In this document: positions 50,529 to 60,026 of the stretch, piece by piece
Layout: each line of letters opens with the position of its first letter
How positions within the stretch are numbered: the first letter of the stretch is position 1
Source of the DNA: DASPPM01 sp052143835
GTDB taxonomy: Bacteria; Pseudomonadota; Alphaproteobacteria; JACZXZ01
Reading direction: 5' to 3'
Assembly: GCA_052143835.1 (NCBI GenBank)
Contig: JBKQRV010000162.1
Coordinates: 58,155-122,154, forward strand
DNA: 64,000 bases
Made by a program: the position numbers and the translations under genes
Notes under the pieces: generated by a model
Seen by the model: only the letters and a program-made list of their open reading frames with translations
Told to the model about the DNA's origin: nothing
The model's database searches: none

Positions 50529-50665
50529 CGCACCGTCTCCACATCAATTCTGTCATAGTCGGCATGGGTCCCGAAGAATCGGATTACCAGGACTCCTGCC
50601 CGATATTGCAGGGCCGCGCGCTCTGCACCGACCCGAGCCGATGCCGTCAGTCTCACATTTGCCAT
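50513..50665 (-). pseudogene. HigB-type toxin remnant
   Basis: 50-residue frame. The C-terminal half, VLVIRFFGTHADYDRIDVET, is the HigB C-terminus (IRFxGTHAxYDxID). About 60 residues of normal HigB sequence are missing, and MANVRLTASARVGAERAALQ at the start does not match the RelE-fold core. A deletion has probably removed the toxin body. The frame overlaps the HigA start by 16 bases as in intact higBA pairs. Confidence 0.65.
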
Positions 50666-50804
50666 ATTCATTTGTTTTGCTTGATTTATGTTTATACGGC
50701 ACGCTGCGTATCGGATAAGAAGAGCGAGCGAGACGTAAGTGCCCCCTTCCAGCCATTGCCTTCCCCCTCAAGCGGAACGCCTGCCGCTCCGAAGCGAGTG
50801 ATTC

Positions 50805-53800
50805 ATGCGCAAGAACCGCTGGCTCTCTTTCGCCCTAACTGTAGCCGCCATCCTCGTGATCGGCGTCGCGGCTTGGCTCTGGATATATCCCCGCTGCTGC
50901 GGCCCCGCGCCAACCCCGCCGGCGCCGCTCGCCGCCAAGAGTGAGCCGGCCGCGCCTCAGCCGGCGCCGAAGAGCGAGCGAGGGACGAGTGCCACGGCGG
51001 AGAAGACGGCCGCGGCAAAGCTCTTCGAGTTCAGCCGCCTCGACCTCGACACCTCGAAGGACACCGCCGAGGCCTGCCTCACCTTCTCGGAGCCGCTCGT
51101 CGAGGGCCCGGCCGCGCATTACGAGGACTACGTGAGCGTGCCCGACCATCCCGAAGTGTCGCTCCAGGCGAGCGGTCCGCGGCTGTGCCTCGCCGGGCTC
51201 GCCTTCGGCAAGGCCTATAAAATCGAGATTCGCTCCGGCCTTCCCGCGGCCTCGGGCGCCAAGCTGGCCGCGGGCGAGAGCGTTCCGCTCAGCTTCGCGG
51301 ACAAGGCGCCCATCGTGCGTTTCACTTCCACCTCCCAGTTCATTCTGCCGCGCACCGGGAATGCGGGCGTGCCGATCACGACCGTCAACCTCGACGAGAT
51401 CGCGCTGCGCGTCTACCGGGTGAGCGACCGCGCGCTTTTCCAGAAGCTCGACCTGCAGAGCATGATCAGCTCCTACCAGCTCGAGCAGCTCGAATCGGAG
51501 GTGGGCGCGCTCGTGTGGTCCGGCAAGATGACGACCCGCGGCCGGCGCAACGAGGCGACCGTCACCGCCTTCCCCATCCGCGAGATCGTCAAGCCGTGGA
51601 AGCCAGGCGCCTACGTCGTGGTCGCAGCCGAGAAGTTCGACGTCCCCGAGGAGGAGCGCTGGCGCGAGACCGCGGCGGCGCAACTCGTCTACGACACCGA
51701 CCTCGGCCTCACCGTGTTCCGCGGCACGGACGGCTTGAACGTATTCGTCCGCTCGATCGAGAGCGCCAAGCCGGTGGCCGGCGCCGAGCTCGCGCTCATC
51801 GCGCACGATAACGACGAGCTCGGCCGCGCCGTGAGCGATGCGCAGGGGCGCGCCCAATTCGCCCCCGGCCTGCTGCGCGGCACCGGCGCCACCGAGTCGC
51901 TCATGGTCATGGCCTATGGTCCGAGCGCCGACAAGAGCAAGGCGGAGGACTTCAACCGCATCCTTCTCACCACCGCCGCCTTCGACCTCTCGGACCGCGG
52001 CGTCTCCGGCCGGCCCTCGCCCGCGGCCCTCGATGTCTATATCGCGACCGACCGCGGCATCTACCGCCCCGGCGAGACGGTCAACATGGTCGCCCTCGTG
52101 CGCGACGACGCCGCGATCGCGGTCGAGAAGGCGCCCGTCTCGCTCGTCATCAACCGGCCGGACGGCGTCGAGCAAAGCCGCCTCCTCGTCGCCGATGCCG
52201 GCGACGGCGGCGCACACGTGCCCTTCCAGCTGAGCTCCACGGCTCAGCGCGGGCTGTGGAGCGTGCGGGCCGTGCTCGATCGCAACACGGCCATCGGCAA
52301 GGCCGAGTTCATGGTCGAGGACTTCGTGCCGCAGCGCCTCAAGCTCACGCTCAGCAGCCAAGCGGCGGCCCTCGCCGGCGGCGATAAGATCGCCGTCGCC
52401 GCGGAGGCGCGCTTCCTCTATGGCGCACCCGCCGCCGGGCTCTCGGGCGAGGCCGAGCTGCAATTGTCGGTCGAGCCCACGCCCTTCCCCGCCTATCGCG
52501 CCTTCCGCTTCGGCCGGCAGGAGGAGAAGCTCGAGGTCAAGCCGGTGACGCTCGAGGTCGCCGATACCGACGCAGACGGCAAGACGACCGCGACCGGCGC
52601 AGCGCTCGAGCTGCCGCGCACCAGCCTGCCGCTCAAGGCAGAGATCACCGTCGGCATCCACGAGCCGGGCGGCCGCGTGACCGAGGACAAGCTCACGCTC
52701 CCCGTGCGCACGCGTCCCCTCTTCCTCGGCCTGCGCCCGCTTTTCGAGGAGGCCGTAGCCCTCGGCGACGACGCGCGCTTCGAGCTGGTGGCACTCGACG
52801 CCGACGGCAAGGCGCTCGCGCGTCCCGGCCTCAATTACGAGCTCATCCGCCGCGACGTCCATTGGCAGTGGTACGAGACGAACAGCGGGTGGAAGTACGA
52901 GGCGATCTACAAGGACGTGCCGATCGGCTCGGGTACGCTCGCGGCAAGTGCCGAGCGGCCGGCGACCTTGGCACTCCCGCTCTCCGGCTGGGGGCGATAT
53001 GTGCTGACGGTCAAGGACGCGGAGAGCGGGGCGGTGAGCAGCGTCGTCTTCCGCTCCGGCTGGTGGGACGCCGGCCCCGAGGCGGCCGACACCCCCGATA
53101 AGGCCACCGTGGTCGACGAGCGCGAGAAATACCGCGTGGGCGAGACGGCGCGCCTCACCATCAAGCCGCCCTTCGAGGCGGACGTGCTCGTCGCCGTCGC
53201 GGGCAATCACATCTTCGAGACCCGCGAGCTCCACGTGCCCGCAGAAGGGACTGTCGTCGAGCTCCCGGTCAGCGCGAGCTGGGGCAGCGGCGCTTATGTG
53301 ATGGCGACCGCCTATCGCCCCTTAGGCGCGGGCAAGGCCCATGAGCCGGTGCGCGCGGTCGGCGTGAGCTGGGTCGGGGTCGATCTCTCGGAGCGCACGC
53401 TCGGCGTGAAGCTTGCCCTGCCGGAGCGCATCCGGCCGCGCGCCTCCCTTGCGGTGCCGGTCGTCGTCAGCGGGCTCGCCGCCGGCGAGCGCGCGCATCT
53501 GACGCTTGCCGCGGTGGATGAGGGCATCATTCAGCTCACCCACTTCAAGACGCCGTCCCCCGCCGATTACTATTACGCCAAGCGCCAGCTCGGCGTCGCC
53601 ATGCGCGACGACTACGGCCGGCTCCTCGACGAGCGCGATGCGCCCGCGGGCGCCATTCACGTCGGCGGCGACACCTCGATCGGCGGCGCGCCGCTTGCGG
53701 TCGTGCCGACCAAGACGGTGGCCCTCTTCTCCGGCCTCGTCGAGACGGACAAGGACGGGCATGCGGAGATCACGCTCGAGGTGCCCGATTTCCAGGGCCA

Positions 53801-55754
53801 GCTGCGCTTCATGGCGCTTGCCTACAACAAGACCCAGCTCGGCGCGGGCGAAGCCAACGTCGCCGTGCGCGATCCGGTGGTGGCGGAGGCGACGTTGCCG
53901 CGCTTCCTCGCTCCCGGCGACAAGAGCCGCCTCACGCTCCTCCTCCACAATGTGGAAGGTGCCGCCGGCAACTACGCATTGTCGCTCGCGGCAAGCGGTG
54001 CCGTCGGCCTCGAGGGCGACGGCGAGCGCACGCTCGCGCTCGGCAGCGGCGAGCGCAAGCTCCTGGCCCTCCCGATCGAGGGCAAGGAGAGCGGCATCGG
54101 CACCTTCGCGCTCAAGCTCAGCGGTCCCGGCGGCTTCGCCGTCGAGCACGAGTGGCAGATCGCGGTGCGGCCGCCGCAGGTGCCGATAACCCAGGACCTG
54201 AGCGCCCAGCTCCAGCCGGGCCAGGCCGTCCATCTCGACAGCTCGCTCGTCGCCGATATGATCCCGGGCTCGGCCCACCTCGGCGTCACCCTGTCGAGTT
54301 GGCGCGGCTTCAACGTCCCCGCCCTCTTGGGCGCCCTCGACCGCTATCCTTACGGCTGCCTCGAGCAGACCACCAGCCGCGCCTTCCCGCTGCTCTATTT
54401 CAACGAGGTTGCAGCCGCCGGCCGCGCCAAGCAGGACCTGGCTCTGCCCGAGCGCGTCCAGCAGGCCGTCAACCACGTGCTCGACATGCAGCGTGCGGCC
54501 GGCGACTTCGGCCTTTGGGGGCCGACGGATTCGGCCTACCCCTGGCTCTCGGTCTTCGCCCTCGATTTCCTCTACGAGGCGAAGAAGGCGGGCTACGTGG
54601 TGCCGCAGTCCGCCCTTCATCGCGGCATGCGCTGGCTCTCGGAAATCACCCATGAGCGCGACATCGTCGCGGTCGACGAGGACAACAGCGGGTATTGGAA
54701 GGACAAATGGCACCGTGCGCGCATCCGTGCCTACGCCTTCTACCTTCTCGCCAAGATGAACGCGACCAATCTCGGCGACTTGCGTTACTTCCACGACAAT
54801 GAGCTTGCCGCCGTCGATTCCGCCCTGGGCTACGGCCAGACCGCCGCGGCGCTTGCCATGGCGGGCGACCGCACGCGCGCCGCGAACGGCTTCCGCCTGG
54901 CGCGCCAGGCGCTCGATCGCGACGTGACCCGGGACTATTACGGCTCGCGCTTGCGCGACCTCGCGGCACTTACCGCCGCCGCTTCCGAAGCGGGCGAGCA
55001 GACGCTCCTACGCCTCCTCTTGGACGATCTCTCGCGCGTCACCTACCGGCCGGGCTGGACCACGACCCAGGAAGACGCCTGGATGCTGATCGCCGCCCAC
55101 GACCTGCTCAAGACGGCAGGCGCGGTCTCGCTCGAGATCGACGGCAAGCCCGCCGCGACGAGCGACCAGCCCGTAGAGCTCGCACCCGACGCGGCGGCGC
55201 TCGCCAAGGGCATCGACATCCGCAATGCGGGCGACAAGCCGATCTGGAGCTTGGTCACGATCGAGGGCACCCCGCGCCTGCCCGAGCCCGCCGAGGCGAG
55301 CGGCTTCTCGATCACGCGCCGCTTCCTCAATCTCGACGGCGACGAGATCGATCCCACCGCACTCAAGCAGAACGAGCGCATCGTCATCGCCCTTTCGGGC
55401 TCGGCAACGGACAAGGCCGAGCACGATGCCGTGGTGGTCAATCTGCTGCCGGCGGGATGGGAGATCGAGAGCATCGTCAAGCCGAGCACCGACGAGAACA
55501 GCGAGTTCTCCTGGCTCAAGGTGACGACCGTGCGCATGAAGGAGGCCCGCGACGACCGTTTCGTCGCCGCCGTCAGCTTCGGGCGGCAAAGCCGTTACGC
55601 CCAGCAGGACAACAGGTTCGACGTCGCCTTCATCGTCCGTGCCACGACGCCGGGCACCTACGCGCTGCCCGCCGCCTCGATCGAGGACATGTATCATCCG
55701 GTCCTTCACGCCCGCACGGCGATGGGCACGGCGGTGGTGGCGCCGAGGGAGTAG
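50805..55754 (+). CDS. Alpha-2-macroglobulin family protein (bacterial, YfhM-type)
   Basis: 1649 residues. N-terminal membrane anchor (LSFALTVAAILVIGVAAWLW) and Ala/Pro linker, then repeated macroglobulin beta domains. The thioester motif C1185-L-E-Q1188 lies in DRYPYGCLEQTTSRAF, with the complement-like helical toroid around it (for example TDSAYPWLSVFALDFLYEA). The thioester traps attacking proteases covalently in the periplasm. The pbpC gene starts four bases after the stop, the standard yfhM-pbpC pairing. There is no lipobox, so it is held by the uncleaved helix. Confidence 0.93.
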   Translation: MRKNRWLSFALTVAAILVIGVAAWLWIYPRCCGPAPTPPAPLAAKSEPAAPQPAPKSERGTSATAEKTAAAKLFEFSRLDLDTSKDTAEACLTFSEPLVEGPAAHYEDYVSVPDHPEVSLQASGPRLCLAGLAFGKAYKIEIRSGLPAASGAKLAAGESVPLSFADKAPIVRFTSTSQFILPRTGNAGVPITTVNLDEIALRVYRVSDRALFQKLDLQSMISSYQLEQLESEVGALVWSGKMTTRGRRNEATVTAFPIREIVKPWKPGAYVVVAAEKFDVPEEERWRETAAAQLVYDTDLGLTVFRGTDGLNVFVRSIESAKPVAGAELALIAHDNDELGRAVSDAQGRAQFAPGLLRGTGATESLMVMAYGPSADKSKAEDFNRILLTTAAFDLSDRGVSGRPSPAALDVYIATDRGIYRPGETVNMVALVRDDAAIAVEKAPVSLVINRPDGVEQSRLLVADAGDGGAHVPFQLSSTAQRGLWSVRAVLDRNTAIGKAEFMVEDFVPQRLKLTLSSQAAALAGGDKIAVAAEARFLYGAPAAGLSGEAELQLSVEPTPFPAYRAFRFGRQEEKLEVKPVTLEVADTDADGKTTATGAALELPRTSLPLKAEITVGIHEPGGRVTEDKLTLPVRTRPLFLGLRPLFEEAVALGDDARFELVALDADGKALARPGLNYELIRRDVHWQWYETNSGWKYEAIYKDVPIGSGTLAASAERPATLALPLSGWGRYVLTVKDAESGAVSSVVFRSGWWDAGPEAADTPDKATVVDEREKYRVGETARLTIKPPFEADVLVAVAGNHIFETRELHVPAEGTVVELPVSASWGSGAYVMATAYRPLGAGKAHEPVRAVGVSWVGVDLSERTLGVKLALPERIRPRASLAVPVVVSGLAAGERAHLTLAAVDEGIIQLTHFKTPSPADYYYAKRQLGVAMRDDYGRLLDERDAPAGAIHVGGDTSIGGAPLAVVPTKTVALFSGLVETDKDGHAEITLEVPDFQGQLRFMALAYNKTQLGAGEANVAVRDPVVAEATLPRFLAPGDKSRLTLLLHNVEGAAGNYALSLAASGAVGLEGDGERTLALGSGERKLLALPIEGKESGIGTFALKLSGPGGFAVEHEWQIAVRPPQVPITQDLSAQLQPGQAVHLDSSLVADMIPGSAHLGVTLSSWRGFNVPALLGALDRYPYGCLEQTTSRAFPLLYFNEVAAAGRAKQDLALPERVQQAVNHVLDMQRAAGDFGLWGPTDSAYPWLSVFALDFLYEAKKAGYVVPQSALHRGMRWLSEITHERDIVAVDEDNSGYWKDKWHRARIRAYAFYLLAKMNATNLGDLRYFHDNELAAVDSALGYGQTAAALAMAGDRTRAANGFRLARQALDRDVTRDYYGSRLRDLAALTAAASEAGEQTLLRLLLDDLSRVTYRPGWTTTQEDAWMLIAAHDLLKTAGAVSLEIDGKPAATSDQPVELAPDAAALAKGIDIRNAGDKPIWSLVTIEGTPRLPEPAEASGFSITRRFLNLDGDEIDPTALKQNERIVIALSGSATDKAEHDAVVVNLLPAGWEIESIVKPSTDENSEFSWLKVTTVRMKEARDDRFVAAVSFGRQSRYAQQDNRFDVAFIVRATTPGTYALPAASIEDMYHPVLHARTAMGTAVVAPRE

Positions 55755-55758
55755 TGCC

Positions 55759-57858
55759 ATGGCTCGGAGAGCCGGGCTCGCGTATCTTCTCGGCGCTGTG
55801 CTCGGTGCGGCCCTCATCGTGGGCTCGGCCCTTTATCTCCTCGACCGTCTCTTCCCGCCGCAGCTCGCGCGCTACACCGATGCCTCGACGGTGGTGCTCG
55901 ACGAGAGGGGCGAGATCCTGCGCGCCTTTACCGCCCCCGATCAGGCCTGGCGCCTCAAGACGGCGGCCAGGGACGTCGACCCGCTTTATCTCGCGATGCT
56001 GCAGGCTTACGAGGACAAGCGCTTTGCCTCCCACTGGGGCGTCGATCCGCGAGCGCTCGCGCGCGCGCTCTGGCAGCGGCTCGCCGCGGGCCATGTCGTC
56101 TCGGGCGGCTCGACGCTCACCATGCAGACCGCGCGCCTGTTGTCGCCGCGGCCGCGCACGCTCCTCGGCAAGACGCTCGAGATGCTGCGCGCGCTCCAGC
56201 TCGAGCGCCGCTACTCCAAGGCGCAAATCCTCTCGATCTACCTGACGCTCGCCCCCTTCGGCGGCAATCTCGAGGGCGTGCGCGCCGCCTCGCTCGCCTA
56301 TTTCGGCAAGGAGCCGCGCCGCTTGACGCCCGGCGAGGCGGCACTCCTGGTCGCCCTTCCCCAATCGCCCGAGCGGGTGCGGCCCGATCTCCATGCGGAC
56401 GCGGCGCGGCACGCGCGCGACAAGGTCCTGCGTCGGCTCGGTGCGCGCGGCAGGCTGAGCACCGTTCAAGTGGCAGAGGCGCTCGCCGAGCCGATCCCCG
56501 AGCGCCGCGCAGCACTCCCCTTCCTCGCCCCGCATCTCGCCGCCGAGCTTGCCGCGAGTGCTGCACCCGGCAGTCAGCTTCGCACCACGCTCGACGGCCG
56601 GCTCCAGCGCCGCATCGAGGACCTCGTGCGCCGCGAGCCCATCGAGGAGGGCGCCTCGGTCGCGGTGATGGTGGTCGAGAACCATGGCCGGCGCGTGCGC
56701 GCGGCACTCGGCAGCGCCGACTTCGCAGCACCCTTCGGCCAGCTCGACATGACGCGCGCCAAGCGCTCGCCCGGCTCGACGCTCAAGCCCTTCATCTATG
56801 GCATGGGCTTCGATGCGCTCCTCGTCCATCCGGATACCATCGTCGAGGACGCGCCCTTGCGCCTCGGCGACTATGCGCCGCAGAACTTCGACCGGGAGTA
56901 TCACGGCGAGGTGACGGTGCGGGAGGCGCTCCAGCGCTCGCTCAATATTCCCGCGGTGGCACTCCTTTCCCGCCTCGGGCCGCAGCGCTTCGTCGCGGCC
57001 TTGCGCGCCGCAGGCGCCGAGCTCGCTTTCGACGAGGGGGCGGGCATGCCGACGCTCGCGGTGGCGCTCGGCGGTATCGGCATCAACCTGCGCGACCTCG
57101 TGATGCTGTACGCAGCCCTCGCCGACGGCGGCTGGGTCCGCCCGCTCGCACTTCGGCCCGAGGAGACACCCCAGCGTGCGACGGCGCTCTTGACGCCGGC
57201 AGCGGCCTGGTACCTGACCGACATCCTGCGCGGGGTCAACCCGCCCGAGCCGCTGGTTCGGCTGCCGCTCGGCAATGCCATGCGCCAGATCGCCTTCAAG
57301 ACCGGCACCTCCTACGGCTTCCGCGATGCCTGGTCGGTCGGATATTCGGAGCGTTACACCGTCGGCGTCTGGGTCGGACGGCCCGATGGGGCCCCCCGTC
57401 CGGGCCAATACGGCATCGTCACCGCGGCACCGCTCCTCTTCAAGGTCTTTGCCCTTCTGCCCGCGGACGATGGGATGCTCTCGCCGCCAGCGGGGATGGC
57501 CGTGACGGGCCTGCCGCGCACGCTTCCCGTGGCCCTTCGACGCTTGTCCCCAAGCGGAGCGCAGCCGGCCATCGGCGAGCGGCGGCCGGCTTCGCCGCTG
57601 CGCATCCTCTTCCCCCCTGCCGATGCGAAGCTCGAGCTCGCCATGGAGGACGGGCGCCTCGCCACGATCGCGCTCAAGGCCGTGGGCGGCACGCAACCGC
57701 TCCGCTGGGTGGTCAACGGCAAGCCCGTCGCCAGCACGAGCGAGCCGGGCGAGGTCGCCTTCTTCGCGCCCGACGGACCCGGCTTCTCTACTCTTTCCGT
57801 CATCGACGCGACCGGCGAAAGGGTGAGCGAGACCGTGCGGCTCGGCAACGCGGAATAA
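55759..57858 (+). CDS. pbpC: Penicillin-binding protein 1C
   Basis: 699 residues. One N-terminal membrane helix (AYLLGAVLGAALIVGSALYL), GT51 transglycosylase domain (MLQAYEDKRFASHWGVDPRA with the catalytic Glu, GGSTLTMQTARLL), transpeptidase with S340-T-L-K343, S394-L-N396 and K514-T-G-T-S518, and the C-terminal BiPBP_C-type domain. It polymerises and cross-links peptidoglycan and works with alpha-2-macroglobulin in envelope repair. ATG 55759 follows the upstream stop by four bases; an upstream open frame is just overlap. Confidence 0.95.
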   Translation: MARRAGLAYLLGAVLGAALIVGSALYLLDRLFPPQLARYTDASTVVLDERGEILRAFTAPDQAWRLKTAARDVDPLYLAMLQAYEDKRFASHWGVDPRALARALWQRLAAGHVVSGGSTLTMQTARLLSPRPRTLLGKTLEMLRALQLERRYSKAQILSIYLTLAPFGGNLEGVRAASLAYFGKEPRRLTPGEAALLVALPQSPERVRPDLHADAARHARDKVLRRLGARGRLSTVQVAEALAEPIPERRAALPFLAPHLAAELAASAAPGSQLRTTLDGRLQRRIEDLVRREPIEEGASVAVMVVENHGRRVRAALGSADFAAPFGQLDMTRAKRSPGSTLKPFIYGMGFDALLVHPDTIVEDAPLRLGDYAPQNFDREYHGEVTVREALQRSLNIPAVALLSRLGPQRFVAALRAAGAELAFDEGAGMPTLAVALGGIGINLRDLVMLYAALADGGWVRPLALRPEETPQRATALLTPAAAWYLTDILRGVNPPEPLVRLPLGNAMRQIAFKTGTSYGFRDAWSVGYSERYTVGVWVGRPDGAPRPGQYGIVTAAPLLFKVFALLPADDGMLSPPAGMAVTGLPRTLPVALRRLSPSGAQPAIGERRPASPLRILFPPADAKLELAMEDGRLATIALKAVGGTQPLRWVVNGKPVASTSEPGEVAFFAPDGPGFSTLSVIDATGERVSETVRLGNAE

Positions 57859-58061
57859 GGCCGTCGTTCGGCACCTACGCTTGAAGCGCCGGCAATCCCG
57901 TAGGCGGCTATGCGTTCCGCGTCTGTTCGGCTGGCGGGGGAAAATATCGGCCCAAGCCGGCTTTGCCGCACTTGCGCCTCGCAAGGGGACCGTTCATTTT
58001 TCACGGCAAGGGCGAGCCGATCGCCGGGAGAGAGATAATTCGATCAGGCGGAGGACGGAAC

Positions 58062-58463
58062 ATGGCTGGCGCAAGTGCGACGCTTCACGAGGAAGTGGCA
58101 AAGCTCAAGGCGGGGACGATCGACCGGCATCGCGCGCTCGTCTCGTTGCAGGAAGAGCTCGAGGCCGTCGACTGGTACAGCCAGCGCGTGGATGCGGCCG
58201 AGGACGAGGAGCTGCGCGCCATTCTCGCGCACAACCGCGATGAGGAGGAGGAGCACTTCGCCATGGTGCTCGAGTGGTTGCGCCGGCACGACGCCAACCT
58301 GAGCGCCCAGCTTGAGGCCTATCTGTTCAAGGAAGGCTCGATCGTGGCCGCCGAAGGGGGAGAAAAAGGGGCGGCAAGCGCCGCTGCGGGTGCTGCTTCC
58401 GACGGCTCGCTCGCCATCGGCAGCCTGCACGGCATCGGCAGCTTAAGCGTTTCGGGGAGTTGA
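58062..58463 (+). CDS. Encapsulated ferritin-like protein (EncFtn)
   Basis: 133 residues. Iron site residues E31, E32, E34, W38, Y39, E61, E62 and H65 fall at exactly the positions of the Rhodospirillum rubrum EncFtn, so ferroxidase activity is expected. The C-terminus (114-133) holds the encapsulin cargo-loading signal DGSLAIGSL, followed by a second partial copy GIGSLSV. ATG 58062 is preceded by GGAGG. The encapsulin shell gene starts three bases after the stop. Confidence 0.94.
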   Translation: MAGASATLHEEVAKLKAGTIDRHRALVSLQEELEAVDWYSQRVDAAEDEELRAILAHNRDEEEEHFAMVLEWLRRHDANLSAQLEAYLFKEGSIVAAEGGEKGAASAAAGAASDGSLAIGSLHGIGSLSVSGS

Positions 58464-58466
58464 GCC

Positions 58467-59291
58467 ATGAACAGCCTCTTTCGCGAGCTTGCGCCCGTCA
58501 CCGCCGCCGCCTGGGCGGAAATCGACCGGGAGGCGACGCGCACGCTCAAGACGACGCTCGCCGCGCGCAAGCTCGTCGATTTCTCCGGTCCGCAAGGATT
58601 GGCAAGCTCGGCGCTCGGCACCGGGCGCTCCAAGCCGATCGCCTCGCTGCCGCAAAGCGGCGTCGAGGCGCGGCTGCGCCAGGTGCTGCCGCTCGTCGAG
58701 CTGCGCGTGCCCTTCGAGCTCTCGCGCGCCGAGCTCGACGCCATCGATCGCGGGGCCAAGGACCCCGATCTCGATCCCCTCATCGAGGCGGCCCAGAAGA
58801 TCGCCAAGGCCGAGGACCGCGCGGTCTTCCACGGCTATGCGGCCGCCGGCATCAGCGGCATGTGCGAGGCGGCCCCGGGCAAGCCCGTGAGCCTCACCGA
58901 CAATTACGAGGACTATCCCTTGGCCGTGGCCGCCTCCCTCACGCGGCTGCGCGCGGCGGGGGTCGACGGGCCCTATGCGATCGCACTCGGCCAACAGTGC
59001 TACACCGGGCTGACCGAGACGACGAAGGGCGGCTACCCGGTCATCCAGCACGTGCGGCGCCTCTTGGACGGCCCCATCGTGTGGGCGCCTGCGGTCGACG
59101 GTGCCGTGGTGCTCTCCACGCGCGGCGGCGACTTCGAGCTCACCGTGGGGCAGGATTTCTCGATCGGCTATCTCGGCCACACGGCGGACTCCGTGCGGCT
59201 CTACTTCGTGGAGAGCTTCACCTTCCAGCCGCTCTCGCCTCAGGCGGCGGTGCCGCTCGTCTATCCGGCGAAACGGGCCAAACGCGCCTAG
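58467..59291 (+). CDS. Encapsulin shell protein (family 1, T=1 size)
   Basis: 274 residues of HK97-fold encapsulin. MNSLFRELAPVTAAAWAEID, ARKLVDFSGPQGLASSALGT, YEDYPLAVAASLTRLRAAGV, YTGLTETTKGGYPVIQHVRR and IGYLGHTADSVRLYFVESFT are all family-1 segments, and the length fits a 60-subunit shell. It encloses the EncFtn cargo encoded just upstream and stores oxidised iron away from the cytoplasm. Confidence 0.96.
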   Translation: MNSLFRELAPVTAAAWAEIDREATRTLKTTLAARKLVDFSGPQGLASSALGTGRSKPIASLPQSGVEARLRQVLPLVELRVPFELSRAELDAIDRGAKDPDLDPLIEAAQKIAKAEDRAVFHGYAAAGISGMCEAAPGKPVSLTDNYEDYPLAVAASLTRLRAAGVDGPYAIALGQQCYTGLTETTKGGYPVIQHVRRLLDGPIVWAPAVDGAVVLSTRGGDFELTVGQDFSIGYLGHTADSVRLYFVESFTFQPLSPQAAVPLVYPAKRAKRA

Positions 59292-59310
59292 GAGCCGACC
59301 GCTCCGGGCA

Positions 59311-59712
59311 TTATTGCTTGACCAGCCTCTGCCAGGTCTCCTTCATCCTCTCGGAGGCCGCCTCCCAGGAGCTGCGCGCGTTGTCCCAGCCTTCCGCACT
59401 TGCCTTGCGCAGCTGTTCCCAGCGCAGCGTGGCCTCGTTCCAGGCCTTGTCGAGCTCCGCCTTGGCCTGGTCGCTCATGTTGTTGCCCTCGCGTTTGGCC
59501 TGCTCCGCGAGCCGGTGCATGTTCTGCTGAAATTCCTCATATTGCGCCTCAGCCTTGCGCTCGTACGCGTCCTTCTTGGCGGCGAAGTCGTCGCTCGCCG
59601 TTGCGATCACGCTGACGCCCGGGGCGGCAGCGTTCGCCGGCTGCGCCGCAAGCGCCGGCAGCGCGGCCAGCAACAGCGCGCCGGCGAGGATCGACAGTGT
59701 CGTCAGCTTCAT
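59311..59712 (-). CDS. Exported coiled-coil protein
   Basis: 133 residues. A Sec signal peptide (LTTLSILAGALLLAALPALA, cleavage after ALA) is followed by a highly charged helical region rich in Glu, Lys and Ala (AAKKDAYERKAEAQYEEFQQ, WQRLVKQ end). It resembles small periplasmic stress proteins but I do not recognise the family. AAGGAGC lies six bases before the ATG. It is convergent with the encapsulin gene, 19 bases apart. Confidence 0.75.
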   Translation of the reverse strand: MKLTTLSILAGALLLAALPALAAQPANAAAPGVSVIATASDDFAAKKDAYERKAEAQYEEFQQNMHRLAEQAKREGNNMSDQAKAELDKAWNEATLRWEQLRKASAEGWDNARSSWEAASERMKETWQRLVKQ

Positions 59713-60026
59713 TGATCGCTCCTTTCGTCAAGACAAGAGGCCTCTGCGACTCCCCTGTTAAACGCGCCCCGCCGCCGCCGCGTTCCATGGGGCGATCATG
59801 GCGCGATGAGGGGAAGCCTTCCCCGCGGGCGCGAAAGCGGGGCCAATGGCCACCAAAGACGAGGCAGCCGGCCGATCGGCACGAACGCGGGTGTGACTTG
59901 CGCCGGCCGAAAGGGCCCGCCGCGTCCTAGCGACGAGTTTTTTCAGGGCGCGTTTTCGGTCGATACGGGAGGGAGAGACGCAGCTCGCGGAGCTTGCGAA
60001 GGGGCGAGAGCCCGGAAAACTTCGTC
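59713..60026. other. Gene-free interval upstream of the coiled-coil gene
   Basis: No gene of normal quality is visible between the coiled-coil protein and pntB. It must carry the minus-strand promoter of the coiled-coil gene and the end of the pnt transcript. A GC-rich hairpin around CCCCGCGGGCGCGAAAGCGGGG (59831-59852 area) is the only structure seen. Confidence 0.45.

Noticed and set aside
50835..53234. A 799-codon minus-strand frame opposite alpha-2-macroglobulin
   Set aside because: Same kind of shadow; the plus strand encodes a full macroglobulin with an intact thioester.
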